A stretch of DNA of 23,038 nucleotides from positions 1 through 23,038 of the forward strand of contig JAIRYB010000057.1 in the NCBI GenBank assembly GCA_031267955.1, in the 5' to 3' direction. Source of the DNA: Spirochaetaceae bacterium. GTDB lineage: Bacteria; Spirochaetota; Spirochaetia; Treponematales; Breznakiellaceae. Shown here in pieces: positions 15,291 to 22,802 of the stretch; positions within the stretch are counted from its first letter, which is position 1; each line of letters starts with the position of its first letter. A program made the translations under genes and the position numbers. The notes under the pieces were generated by a model, which worked only from the letters and a program-made list of their open reading frames with translations, searched no databases and had not been told where the DNA came from.

Positions 15291-16412
15291 TCAGTTTCCG
15301 GCATTATTTACCAGCCCCGGCTGATGCACCGCGATCCCCCGAAGTTCAAGGCCCATCCCGCCGGGGCCGGATACGGGGACAACCTTGCCCAGAATTTCCA
15401 GGGGCTGTTCGGTATTTATGATCGCGGCAAAATCCAGAGTCACCGCCACGATACCCTCAAGAGTCTTGCGGGTATCATAGCCTACCAGCAGATTAAACGC
15501 GGTACTGTTTTCCCCAAGCTCCAGGTTCGCCGCCATCCCGCCCCAGACAACATAGCAGCCACGGTACAGGGAAGGGTCGGCCAGTACATCGGTATATTTA
15601 AAACGATCCCGCAGCGTATCAAAGCCCGGCTCCCCGGTATAGGAAAAAAGCAGCCGCGCCTTGTTTTTGACCGCCTCAGATGCGTTCGACTCGATTATCC
15701 TGTTAAGATTTACCTTGGCCTTTTCATCCCTGTACTGCGAAAACAGTTTTTGCGCTTCGGCGTAAATTCCGAGAACCTCGTTCCGGGTAAGCACATAACG
15801 GTAAGTGCCGTCAACCTGCACCGGCACGCCCCGTTCCTCCCTGTCAAGCATGGTAAGATCGAGGCCCTGGCGGCTGCCCGATGTATCCTTAAAGGGGTTG
15901 AAAATATCCAGCCTGTAAAGCAGGAAGACGGCCCCGGCCGCCAGAATAAGAAAGAGCGGAATAAGAACTGTTTTTTTGGAAAAGGGCGGTTTTGGGACCG
16001 GGGGATAAAGAACTGAAAGTTTCCCTGTTTCGGCCCAGGAATCGCCGTTCTCCCCGGCGCCGTATTTGCGGATCATCTTCAGGGCTTTTTTGGCGGCCCT
16101 GTTTTTCGGGTCCATTTCCTGGACTTCAAGGTAGAGATCGACCGCCCGATCGGTGCTGCCCCGGCGCAAAAACAGCACCGCCAGGCCCAGCAAAACCGGG
16201 ATGTCTTTTTTCTTTATATCGCGGGCGCGTTTGAAAAAATCCAAAGCCCCGCCAAAATCATTTACCTTTAGGCAGGCCATGCCCAGAATATAATAGTACT
16301 TAAAAGAATCCCTGAAACGGAAAATTTCGCTTTCCAGCGTTCTTATTACATCGCCGTATTTTCCGCGCCGGAGCAGGCGTATTGCCTTGGTCAGAACAGG
16401 ATCAAGCTTCAT
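15291..16412 (-). CDS. Membrane-anchored TPR protein with periplasmic C-terminal domain
   Basis: 373 residues from ATG 16412; a GTG at 16424 overlapping the previous stop as GTGA is an alternative. Residues about 5-115 form three or so TPR units ('RRGKYGDVIRTLESEI', 'VNDFGGALDFFKRARDIKKK', 'STDRAVDLYLEVQEMDPKN'). A Pro-rich stretch precedes one membrane helix at 148-167 (TVLIPLFLILAAGAVFLLYR), flanked by Lys on the N side, so TPRs are predicted in the cytoplasm and residues about 170-373 in the periplasm. The C-terminal part has no motif I know; it contains a beta-rich half with 'GCYVVWGGMAANLELG'. It sits between a secreted beta-rich protein and dtd. The architecture recalls spirochaetal envelope or motility scaffolds, but the function is unknown. 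Confidence 0.85.
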   Translation of the reverse strand: MKLDPVLTKAIRLLRRGKYGDVIRTLESEIFRFRDSFKYYYILGMACLKVNDFGGALDFFKRARDIKKKDIPVLLGLAVLFLRRGSTDRAVDLYLEVQEMDPKNRAAKKALKMIRKYGAGENGDSWAETGKLSVLYPPVPKPPFSKKTVLIPLFLILAAGAVFLLYRLDIFNPFKDTSGSRQGLDLTMLDREERGVPVQVDGTYRYVLTRNEVLGIYAEAQKLFSQYRDEKAKVNLNRIIESNASEAVKNKARLLFSYTGEPGFDTLRDRFKYTDVLADPSLYRGCYVVWGGMAANLELGENSTAFNLLVGYDTRKTLEGIVAVTLDFAAIINTEQPLEILGKVVPVSGPGGMGLELRGIAVHQPGLVNNAGN

Positions 16413-16420
16413 AGCTTTTC

Positions 16421-17542
16421 TCACCGGTACCGGTCTTTTATTCTGTTGATAATAAGTTCAATGTTTATAATTTCTTCGTCGCTCAGGCTGTTCCGCCCGG
16501 CCATGTAATCGTCCAGCCTGGCAAGCAGATCGCGGAGTACGACAAGATCGGTCCGCATCGTTTCTTCTTCCGAAGCCGGGCGGGAAGCAGAGCCGGTCCC
16601 CGGCGGAACCTGTTTTTGTTCCGAATCGCCGGAAAGAGACGCGGCGCGGGCAGGGGCGGCCTCCGGCTTAAAGGTGACCCGGCCAAACCCGCTTTCATCC
16701 GCCGCGGCCAGAAGCACGGTATAGCTTCTCGATTCCCCCGCAGGCAGGCGCTGGGGGTTAAAGACATACGAGACCGCCGAATCGTTTATGGAATAGGGCG
16801 GGTTGGTAAAATTTCTGCGGTTATACATGAGTTCCCAGGAGGAGTCGCTGAGGCGTTTCCAGTTGGCGAAATGCACATAATCCGCCGCGCTGCTGTAGCC
16901 GGTATTGATACTGCCCATAAGGCCGTAAGAGCTGTTGCGGGAAACCCACCATTTATCCGGCCATTTCGCGTCGAACAGCGCTTCCGAGCCGATACCCCGC
17001 TCGTCGGTGGTAAAATGATTGGCGCCGGTATTGGCGCTTTCCCCCAGATTGGTGTCGATTATAAGGCGGGCGCCAACATTGCCGGCCCGGCTTCCCTTGT
17101 TTTCAATGCGTATGTTCAGGCGGACCCCGGTTGTTTCAGGCTGCCCGTTAACCGAAAGAAATGTAAATTCTTCTGTTACGATCATTCCCGCGGATTCAAA
17201 AATGAGCGCGGGTTTTGCCTGGGTCCCCCCAATCCGCACGGCAAAAGAAGGAGTCTCCCCCATTTTGTAAATACGATCGTTTATCCTTACCGACAGGGAA
17301 GATGTCCTGGTATCCTGTTCGGAAAAGAGCGGATCAAAACGCCTCGTGTCCCTGTCCGTAAGGTAGTAGAGGGCAAAACGGCCGGTATTTTCATTGAGGG
17401 CCAGCCTAATCCTCCCGTCGGTATAGTCGGCGGCAAAGGATTTCACGGGGATACATAAAGCCTGCAAAATAAAGATAAACTGGGCGGTTTTTTTTAACCA
17501 GGGGTTCTTTCCCGGCCGGGGGGTCTTTTTTGAATTGATCAT
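16421..17542 (-). CDS. Secreted beta-rich protein of unknown function
   Basis: 373 residues. A long basic N-terminus is followed by a hydrophobic segment (residues 19-33) and an SFA|A cleavage site near residue 37, so it is exported. Residues about 40-295 are rich in alternating strands with many Asn, Gly, Tyr and Trp, e.g. 'ENTGRFALYYLTDRDTRRF', 'GARLIIDTNLGES' and 'WPDKWWVSRNSSYGL', suggesting a beta-sandwich like carbohydrate- or ligand-binding folds. A Ser/Pro/Ala-rich linker (about 296-330) leads to a helical tail with 'LRDLLARLDDYMAGRNSL'. No enzyme signature seen. ATG 17542 is 6 nt after the upstream TPR gene, and its stop overlaps the GTG alternative start of the next gene, so the three are co-translated. 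Probably periplasmic. Confidence 0.85.
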   Translation of the reverse strand: MINSKKTPRPGKNPWLKKTAQFIFILQALCIPVKSFAADYTDGRIRLALNENTGRFALYYLTDRDTRRFDPLFSEQDTRTSSLSVRINDRIYKMGETPSFAVRIGGTQAKPALIFESAGMIVTEEFTFLSVNGQPETTGVRLNIRIENKGSRAGNVGARLIIDTNLGESANTGANHFTTDERGIGSEALFDAKWPDKWWVSRNSSYGLMGSINTGYSSAADYVHFANWKRLSDSSWELMYNRRNFTNPPYSINDSAVSYVFNPQRLPAGESRSYTVLLAAADESGFGRVTFKPEAAPARAASLSGDSEQKQVPPGTGSASRPASEEETMRTDLVVLRDLLARLDDYMAGRNSLSDEEIINIELIINRIKDRYR

Positions 17543-17548
17543 CTTTAA

Positions 17549-18673
17549 TTACCTGTTGTTTAAAGCTTGCGTAAGCTGGTCTATCAAGTCAACGGAAGAT
17601 CGTTTGATGTTCTCTATACGTTCCGCCTGGCCGGACCCCGGCAGAGGGCCTGCTGGAGCGGGCGGAGGGAGGGGCGGCTCAGGCGGCCGGGCGGCTGGGG
17701 CCGGGGAAGTTCCGGCATTCCGCGCGGTATTGTCGACATAGCTCCCGGCATTCTCCCGGTAAGAGCCGAAGTCGGCCGGGGAAGAGGGGCTTGTATTGGT
17801 ATACCGGCCGGCGCTGCGGGCCATGCCTTCTTCCTCAAGCCGCTTTTCCAGGGCGGCAATCTGCGCGTGGGCCTCGGTCAGGCGCCGCCTGTAATCGGCG
17901 TTGGAAGCCTCCAGTTCGGCAAGGTGCGAATCCCGGAGCATTTCCGCGATTTTCTTTTGATAGGCGATAATAGCCTGATCGTAAGTACGCTCCCTCCTCT
18001 GGTATTCTTCCACGGTTTTAAGGGATTCCTCATGGGTCCACTTCAAGATCGAAAGCAGCTCTACCTCGATTTTTTTCTGGCTGATCAGGGCAAGGCGGTA
18101 GGAAGAAGCTTCGTATTTGACGCTCTGGGGGTACTGTTCCACGATAAGGGAAAAAACATCCTGGGCCCTGTCAAGCTGCCCCAGGGAGTACAGGCATTCG
18201 CCCATCCAGTAAAGGGCGGCGGGTTTCCGGGCGGATTCTCCGGGCACGTCAACGGCTATGCTGTCGATGTACCTTCTGAAAAGGGAAATCGCCTCATCAA
18301 AACGGCCCATATAATAGTAAACCCGGCCGCGGTGGTACGGAAGTTCGGCGTATTTAATATTCGCCGGGGAGACCCGTTCAAGCTCGTCCATTGCCCTGAT
18401 GGAATTATCGTAATTGGCCGACGCGAGTTCGGTTATTGCTATCCAGTACAGGGCGTCCGCCTTTATTATCGGATCATTCGTCTCCGAATAAGCCTGGCGG
18501 AGCTCCGCCGCCGCTTCCGGCCAGAACCCCCTGCCGTAGAGGCTTACCCCGTATTGGAGCCTCGCCTGGGGCGAAAGCCTGGTTTGCCCGTCCCGGGCCT
18601 GGGAAACCGCGTTACCCGCGGGCAGAACAGCTAAAAAAACGCACAAAATGCCAATATAGGGCTTACCTTTCAT
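17549..18673 (-). CDS. Secreted TPR and coiled-coil protein, CpoB/YbgF-like layout
   Basis: 374 residues from ATG 18673; a TTG at 18679 is possible. Residues 1-22 form a signal peptide (…FLAVLPAGNA). Residues about 35-200 hold TPR units, e.g. 'LYGRGFWPEAAAELRQAYSE', 'YYYMGRFDEAISLFRRYID' and 'LYSLGQLDRAQDVFSLIVEQ'. Then comes a coiled coil (about 215-283) with 'AEMLRDSHLAELEASNADYR', a Pro/Ala/Ser-rich linker (about 284-345) and a short helix at the end 'RSSVDLIDQLTQALNN'. This is the domain content of CpoB/YbgF, though in a different order (coiled coil after TPRs), so homology is not claimed. It is first in the operon that ends with dtd. The site AGGAAGGGG lies 9 nt upstream of the ATG. Confidence 0.85.
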   Translation of the reverse strand: MKGKPYIGILCVFLAVLPAGNAVSQARDGQTRLSPQARLQYGVSLYGRGFWPEAAAELRQAYSETNDPIIKADALYWIAITELASANYDNSIRAMDELERVSPANIKYAELPYHRGRVYYYMGRFDEAISLFRRYIDSIAVDVPGESARKPAALYWMGECLYSLGQLDRAQDVFSLIVEQYPQSVKYEASSYRLALISQKKIEVELLSILKWTHEESLKTVEEYQRRERTYDQAIIAYQKKIAEMLRDSHLAELEASNADYRRRLTEAHAQIAALEKRLEEEGMARSAGRYTNTSPSSPADFGSYRENAGSYVDNTARNAGTSPAPAARPPEPPLPPPAPAGPLPGSGQAERIENIKRSSVDLIDQLTQALNNR

Positions 18674-18735
18674 CCGCAATATCCCCTTCCTATTCCTCTA
18701 TCGAAAGTTTCGGCAAAAAAGGAGTGTTTTATTAG

Positions 18736-18807
18736 GGCCTAGCAGTTTGTTGCGCTTCAGCGCAAAATCGTATAAAAATTCACAAGTACAACAGGCTGCT
18801 AGAGGCC
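18736..18807. repeat. Palindromic element, likely a dispersed REP/MITE-like repeat
   Basis: The outer arms are GGCCTAGCAGTTTGTTG (18736-18752) and CAACAGGCTGCTAGAGGCC (18789-18807), imperfect inverted repeats with a two-base indel. Inside the left half is a perfect hairpin TTGCGCT/AGCGCAA (18750-18756 and 18759-18765) with a two-base loop. The centre is AT-rich. The 72-bp unit has no coding capacity and sits between divergent genes. Its form fits small palindromic repeats mobilised in trans. Only one copy is in this window, so dispersal is not shown. Confidence 0.55.
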
Positions 18808-18844
18808 TGCCGCCATGCGCCGATGATACCCCGTTCCCACCCCC

Positions 18845-18872
18845 TTGTAAAGAACTTGGAAAATGGTATAAT
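18845..18872 (+). promoter_or_regulatory. Extended -10 sigma70 promoter of the TPR-greA unit
   Basis: TTGTAA at 18845-18850, 16-nt spacer, TATAAT at 18867-18872 preceded by TGG, that is an extended TGn motif. Transcription would start near 18879, about 39 nt before the ATG at 18918. It lies just outside the palindromic repeat. This promoter also argues against the in-frame ATG at 18747. Confidence 0.7.
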
Positions 18873-18917
18873 ACAAAAGATAAATTTATAACCGGAATAT
18901 TAAGAGCTGGTCAAGCC

Positions 18918-19916
18918 ATGGATACGGATGCGTTGGTCAAGGGGGATGCCCAGGGTAATGGGGAAGGACACTATGCCGGTATGTTGAATTCCGGGCTATC
19001 GGAACTCCTTCAAAAAGCCTACGGCAGCCTGAAAGCCCGGGACGCGGCGTCCGCGCAGACAGCCCTGGAAGACGCCCTGCGAATCGACTTTGACGATCCC
19101 GAGGTAGTTTACGCGCTGAAATGCGTAAAATGGTGGCTTGAGCGGATAAAAAAACTCGACGATTTTCAGGACGCCTATGAAAAGGGAGGGTTTATCCTGA
19201 GCCAGTGGAAGTCTTTTTATTCTTTCCTGGACCGGATTGGAGGTACCGCGTTTGAACCCTGTTTGTACGCGATACGGCGTTTCGTGTTTTCAAGCGCCCT
19301 TGAGTACTTCCAGGATGTCCTGGGCGAAGGGGAAAACCAGCATGAGCCGGTACTGCTGCTGCAGGTGGGCCAGTGCTACAAGGGAGTTGGAAATTACGAT
19401 CTAGCCCTGCGGTATTTGCAGCAGGCGGTCCGCTTCCGGCGCGAAGACGGGGAAACCCTTGCGGAGCTAGCCGACGTCAGCGCGCTGCTGGACGAGACCC
19501 GGACCGCAAAAGCCCTGTTCCGGGAAGCTTTTTTTATGGATCCCCAGGGGGTGGATCTGGGGAATCTTGAATCTGAGATGATTGTCCGGCTGAGGGACCG
19601 GGTCGCGTCCCTGGGGTTTTCCGGGCCGGAATTGCCGGAATGGATACCCATTTACGGCGCGATTTTCGGGGTATTTACGGTAAAGCGGGCGCTAAAGCCG
19701 GTGGAATTGGGGCGGATACGGCAGTCCGTTTTTTCGCTGGAGAACGAGATACGCGGGGGGCCGGATAACGCGGAACTCCTCAGGCCCCGCCTGATAAACC
19801 GTTACCTCTGGCTGATAGATCACTATGAAAATGTCCGGGAGGATCCCGCCCTCATTGAGGAAACGATGCTAAAAATAAAAATTATCGATCCGGTAATATT
19901 TGAACGGATACGTTAG
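18918..19916 (+). CDS. Cytoplasmic TPR protein preceding greA
   Basis: 332 residues from ATG 18918. The open frame extends upstream to an ATG at 18747, but that start lies inside the palindromic repeat and before the predicted promoter. There is no signal peptide or membrane segment. TPR-like helices occur at about residues 25-65 ('LLQKAYGSLKARDAASAQTA', 'LEDALRIDFDDPEVVYALK') and at about 145-205 ('VLLLQVGQCYKGVGNYDLAL', 'RYLQQAVRFRREDGETLAEL', 'ARTAKALFREAFF'-like). The end is 'ENVREDPALIEETMLKIKIIDPVIFERIR', split here by wording only at the C-terminus. It probably serves as a protein-interaction scaffold. It is 82 nt upstream of the GreA fusion on the same strand and likely shares its transcript, hinting at a link to transcription. 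No family recognised. Confidence 0.82.
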   Translation: MDTDALVKGDAQGNGEGHYAGMLNSGLSELLQKAYGSLKARDAASAQTALEDALRIDFDDPEVVYALKCVKWWLERIKKLDDFQDAYEKGGFILSQWKSFYSFLDRIGGTAFEPCLYAIRRFVFSSALEYFQDVLGEGENQHEPVLLLQVGQCYKGVGNYDLALRYLQQAVRFRREDGETLAELADVSALLDETRTAKALFREAFFMDPQGVDLGNLESEMIVRLRDRVASLGFSGPELPEWIPIYGAIFGVFTVKRALKPVELGRIRQSVFSLENEIRGGPDNAELLRPRLINRYLWLIDHYENVREDPALIEETMLKIKIIDPVIFERIR

Positions 19917-19937
19917 CGAAGATCTCTAACGGCAAAA

Positions 19938-19987
19938 GAAACCGGCGATCTGCGGTTTCCCAATAATACATTTGGCCGCGAAGGCCA
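19938..19987 (+). promoter_or_regulatory. Two hairpins ahead of the greA ribosome binding site
   Basis: Hairpin one: GAAACCG (19938-19944) with CGGTTTC (19953-19959), 8-nt loop. Hairpin two: TGGCC (19973-19977) with GGCCA (19983-19987), 5-nt loop, whose last base overlaps the AGGAG ribosome binding site (19987-19991) that precedes ATG 19999 by 7 nt. Neither has a T-run. They might affect processing or translation of greA; this is inference. Confidence 0.4.
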
Positions 19988-19998
19988 GGAGTTAGGTA

Positions 19999-22713
19999 AT
20001 GGCTGAAGTCGAAACGATGGACGGAACAGCGCTTCTCAAAAGCGTACAGGAAATGCTGAACGAAGAAAAATGGACCCGGGCTGCCCTGAGCAATTATTCC
20101 GCGAATCAGTTTAAAGAGCTGGATTTGATTCTCAAGGAAGGGCAGGAAGAACACTCCTTTGACGATCTGAAGAAGATATGCGACGAGCATCTGGGGCATA
20201 CAAAAAACAGTATTATCGCGCTCTACATTTCCGGGATGATCGCCCTGTCCAGGCAGATCATCGACGACGCCGCGCTGGTAAATCTGGTTACGATTTTTGT
20301 GGATAACCACAAGTGGAATATTGTAAAGTACCTGTGCGAAAGGATACTGGATTACGGGGAATCGAAATTCGCGCTCCGGACCCTGGCGGAATGTTACAAG
20401 AACGACAATGAAGAAGACGCTGTTTTCGGGATATGGGAACGGCTGGTCAAGGTCGACTACGAAGAGGCGGACATTGCCAAAGCCCTGGCGGAGCATTTTG
20501 AAAAACTCGGCAATACCGGAGAGGCCGTAGACTGCTATAAAAAAGCCCTCCACCGCTATATCAACAAACAGCTTTTTACCAATGTACGGGAAATATGGGC
20601 AAAACTTTTAGAGTACTGCCCCGAAGACATTGACTTTTTCCTCCACGTGCAAAAAAAGATAGCCAAAAATATCAGCGAGGACAAGGCGGTGCTCCTGCTG
20701 CAGGATGTGTACGCTTCCTGCAAAAAACGCGGCGACATTAATACCGCCATCAATATCCTGAAACTCATACTCCAGTACGACGAAAGGGATTCCCTTGCCC
20801 GGCGCGAAATTACCGAATGTTTCAGGGAAAAGTACGCCGAGCACAGCCAGCTTGATGAATATATCCGTATATCAAACCTGGCCCAGAACTACCGGAACGT
20901 CCACGAGGCGATTTTGGACTTTGAAAAGCATATCGCCTTTGACAAGGGGAACTTTGTGTTCCACCGCACCTGGGGTGTCGGCCGTATCGCCAGGATCGAG
21001 GGGGACGAAATCGTCATCGATTTTGCGAAAAAAAGGGCCCATTCCATGTCGCTCAAAATGGCGGTAAACGCCCTGCAAACCCTGTCGAAAAACCATATCT
21101 GGGTACTCAAGGCTACCTGGAAAAAAGAAAAACTCCACGAACGGGTTAAGAACGAGCCGGGCTGGGCTCTTAAAACGGTCATCAAGAGTTTCGGGAATTC
21201 CTGCGATATCAAGCGGATAAAGGCGGAACTTGTCCCTTCCGTGCTTTCGGCGGGCGAGTGGACTACCTGGAGCACCAGGGCCCGGGACGTGCTCAAGTCG
21301 GACCCTTCCCTGGGAGTCGTTCCGGAAAATATCGATCTGTACACGGTGCGGGACAGGCCGATCAGTATAGGGGAAAAACTCTACAACGAATTCAAGGCGG
21401 AGCGTAATTTCTTTGACCGGGTACAGACCCTGCGGAGTTTTATTTCCCAGAAGGATCTGGAACCGGATTCGGAATATTTCGCGGAAATGTTCGCCTATTT
21501 CTCGGGGTATCTGCGGTCCTTAAACCAGGTGAATGAACAGGTAGCGGCTTCCTACCTTCTGGTAAAGGATCTTTCCGGCCGCTATCCCCATCTGGCCTCG
21601 GGCCTGCAGATGAATTTCCGGCAGATATTTGACCATATCGAGGATGTTTCGCAGGTATTCCTGTCCATAAAAGACAGCAAGCTGCGGGAAGAATTCCTGC
21701 ACCATATCAAACTCTTTGTCCCTTCCTGGCCCGACATTTACGTGAAGCTCTTCCCCTATGCCCTGAATAATTCCATCATAGTGCAGCTTGAAAAAGAGGG
21801 GCACGAAGATAAAATCGTCGCCATGGCGCAGAGTTGTTTTGACAATTACCGGGAGTATCAGTACCGGGAAGCGGTGGTGTGGATCTACAAGAATCTCAAC
21901 AAGGAAGCCTGGTTTGCGAGGACCGGCGTCTCCCTTGAAAAGCAGCTTATCACCCTGATCCACATTCTGGACATAAGCTACCGGGAAATTGAAAACCACC
22001 GGGAAACGTCCGACAACCGGAAGATCAACAAGCAGATTTACACGGTTCTGTTTAAGGACCGGGTGCTGTATTCATTTATCGATTCCGCGGACTACGATAC
22101 TATCCTGCGCATATTTACCTTTATTGAAGATGTCAAGGACCTTGATCCCGCGGATAAAATGAAACTCCGCAGCCATATCATGGACAAGCATCCTGATTTT
22201 AAATTCTTCGGGGATACGGAAAAAACTTTTGTTACCCGGGGGCTTATCGTTACCGCGCTGAAGTACGAGGAAAAGCAGCGCCAATTGACGCATATTATGG
22301 AGGAGGAAGTACCCGCCAATTCCAAGGAAATCGCCTTTGCCCTTTCCCTTGGCGACCTCCGCGAAAACGCCGAATACAAGGCCGCCAAGGAAAAACAGGA
22401 TATTCTCAACTCTACGGTGGCAAAGCTCAAGGACGAAATAGAAAGGGCGCAGATATTCGATCCCAATACGGTGAATATCGGCAGGGTTTCTTTCGGAACC
22501 ATAGTGGCTCTTCTCAATAATTCCTCCAATAAAGCGGAAGAATTTACAATCCTGGGCCCGTGGGAATCCGATCCTGATAACAGGGTTATTTCCTACCTCT
22601 CTCCGTTCGGCGGGGCGATTCTGAATAAAAAAGTCGGTGAAAATTTTGATTTTTCCATGGGCGATGAAAAGATAGCCTATACGGTGCAGAGTATTTCCAA
22701 GTTTGGTTTTTAG
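19999..22713 (+). CDS. greA: Very long GreA-family transcript cleavage factor with N-terminal solenoid
   Basis: 904 residues against about 158 for standard GreA. GreA rescues backtracked RNA polymerase by stimulating RNA cleavage. The GreA part is C-terminal (about 745-904): the coiled-coil tip 'SLGDLRENAEYKAAKEKQ' carries the key acidic residues D786 and E789, followed by the FKBP-like C-domain ('NIGRVSFGTIVALLN', 'SYLSPFGGAILNKKVGE'). Residues about 1-310 are helical repeats of TPR type, e.g. 'LGNTGEAVDCYKKALHRY' and 'GDINTAINILKLILQYDERD'. At about 316-358, 'GNFVFHRTWGVGRIARIEGD' reads like a CarD/Mfd-type RNA polymerase-binding Tudor fold. The middle (about 360-740) is helical and unassigned. 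Long GreA proteins are known in spirochaetes and chlamydiae. AGGAG 7 nt upstream supports the start. Confidence 0.93.
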   Translation: MAEVETMDGTALLKSVQEMLNEEKWTRAALSNYSANQFKELDLILKEGQEEHSFDDLKKICDEHLGHTKNSIIALYISGMIALSRQIIDDAALVNLVTIFVDNHKWNIVKYLCERILDYGESKFALRTLAECYKNDNEEDAVFGIWERLVKVDYEEADIAKALAEHFEKLGNTGEAVDCYKKALHRYINKQLFTNVREIWAKLLEYCPEDIDFFLHVQKKIAKNISEDKAVLLLQDVYASCKKRGDINTAINILKLILQYDERDSLARREITECFREKYAEHSQLDEYIRISNLAQNYRNVHEAILDFEKHIAFDKGNFVFHRTWGVGRIARIEGDEIVIDFAKKRAHSMSLKMAVNALQTLSKNHIWVLKATWKKEKLHERVKNEPGWALKTVIKSFGNSCDIKRIKAELVPSVLSAGEWTTWSTRARDVLKSDPSLGVVPENIDLYTVRDRPISIGEKLYNEFKAERNFFDRVQTLRSFISQKDLEPDSEYFAEMFAYFSGYLRSLNQVNEQVAASYLLVKDLSGRYPHLASGLQMNFRQIFDHIEDVSQVFLSIKDSKLREEFLHHIKLFVPSWPDIYVKLFPYALNNSIIVQLEKEGHEDKIVAMAQSCFDNYREYQYREAVVWIYKNLNKEAWFARTGVSLEKQLITLIHILDISYREIENHRETSDNRKINKQIYTVLFKDRVLYSFIDSADYDTILRIFTFIEDVKDLDPADKMKLRSHIMDKHPDFKFFGDTEKTFVTRGLIVTALKYEEKQRQLTHIMEEEVPANSKEIAFALSLGDLRENAEYKAAKEKQDILNSTVAKLKDEIERAQIFDPNTVNIGRVSFGTIVALLNNSSNKAEEFTILGPWESDPDNRVISYLSPFGGAILNKKVGENFDFSMGDEKIAYTVQSISKFGF

Positions 22714-22771
22714 GGAAGTACCGGCTGTACTGTGCTGCCTCGATGCCGCAGGGGAATATGGTTACCAGGGT

Positions 22772-22793
22772 TTCCTCTTTTTAAGAAGAGGGA
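22772..22793 (+). promoter_or_regulatory. Hairpin between greA and the VWA gene
   Basis: CCTCTT (22774-22779) pairs with AAGAGG (22786-22791) around a 6-nt loop, extendable by a T-G and a T-A pair. Its 3' arm lies just before the ribosome-binding region of the next gene. It is AT-rich and lacks a T-run after the stem, so a role in termination is doubtful. Confidence 0.3.
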
Positions 22794-22802
22794 CAGGCCG
22801 TT

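Noticed and set aside
16616..17458. Open frame of 280 codons on the plus strand
   Set aside because: Antisense shadow of the secreted beta-rich protein gene, whose signal peptide and coupled junctions mark it as the real gene.
17567..18634. Open frame of 355 codons on the plus strand
   Set aside because: It lies opposite the secreted TPR/coiled-coil gene, which has a signal peptide, TPR pattern and ribosome binding site. The plus-strand product is Arg/Gly/Pro-rich without domain sense.
18747..18917. N-terminal extension of the TPR gene to ATG 18747
   Set aside because: It would place the start inside the palindromic repeat and upstream of a good extended -10 promoter; the extra residues have no domain character.
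19961..19972. Terminator after the TPR gene before greA
   Set aside because: The GAAACCG/CGGTTTC hairpin is not followed by a T-run, and greA has no clear promoter of its own, so readthrough is more likely.
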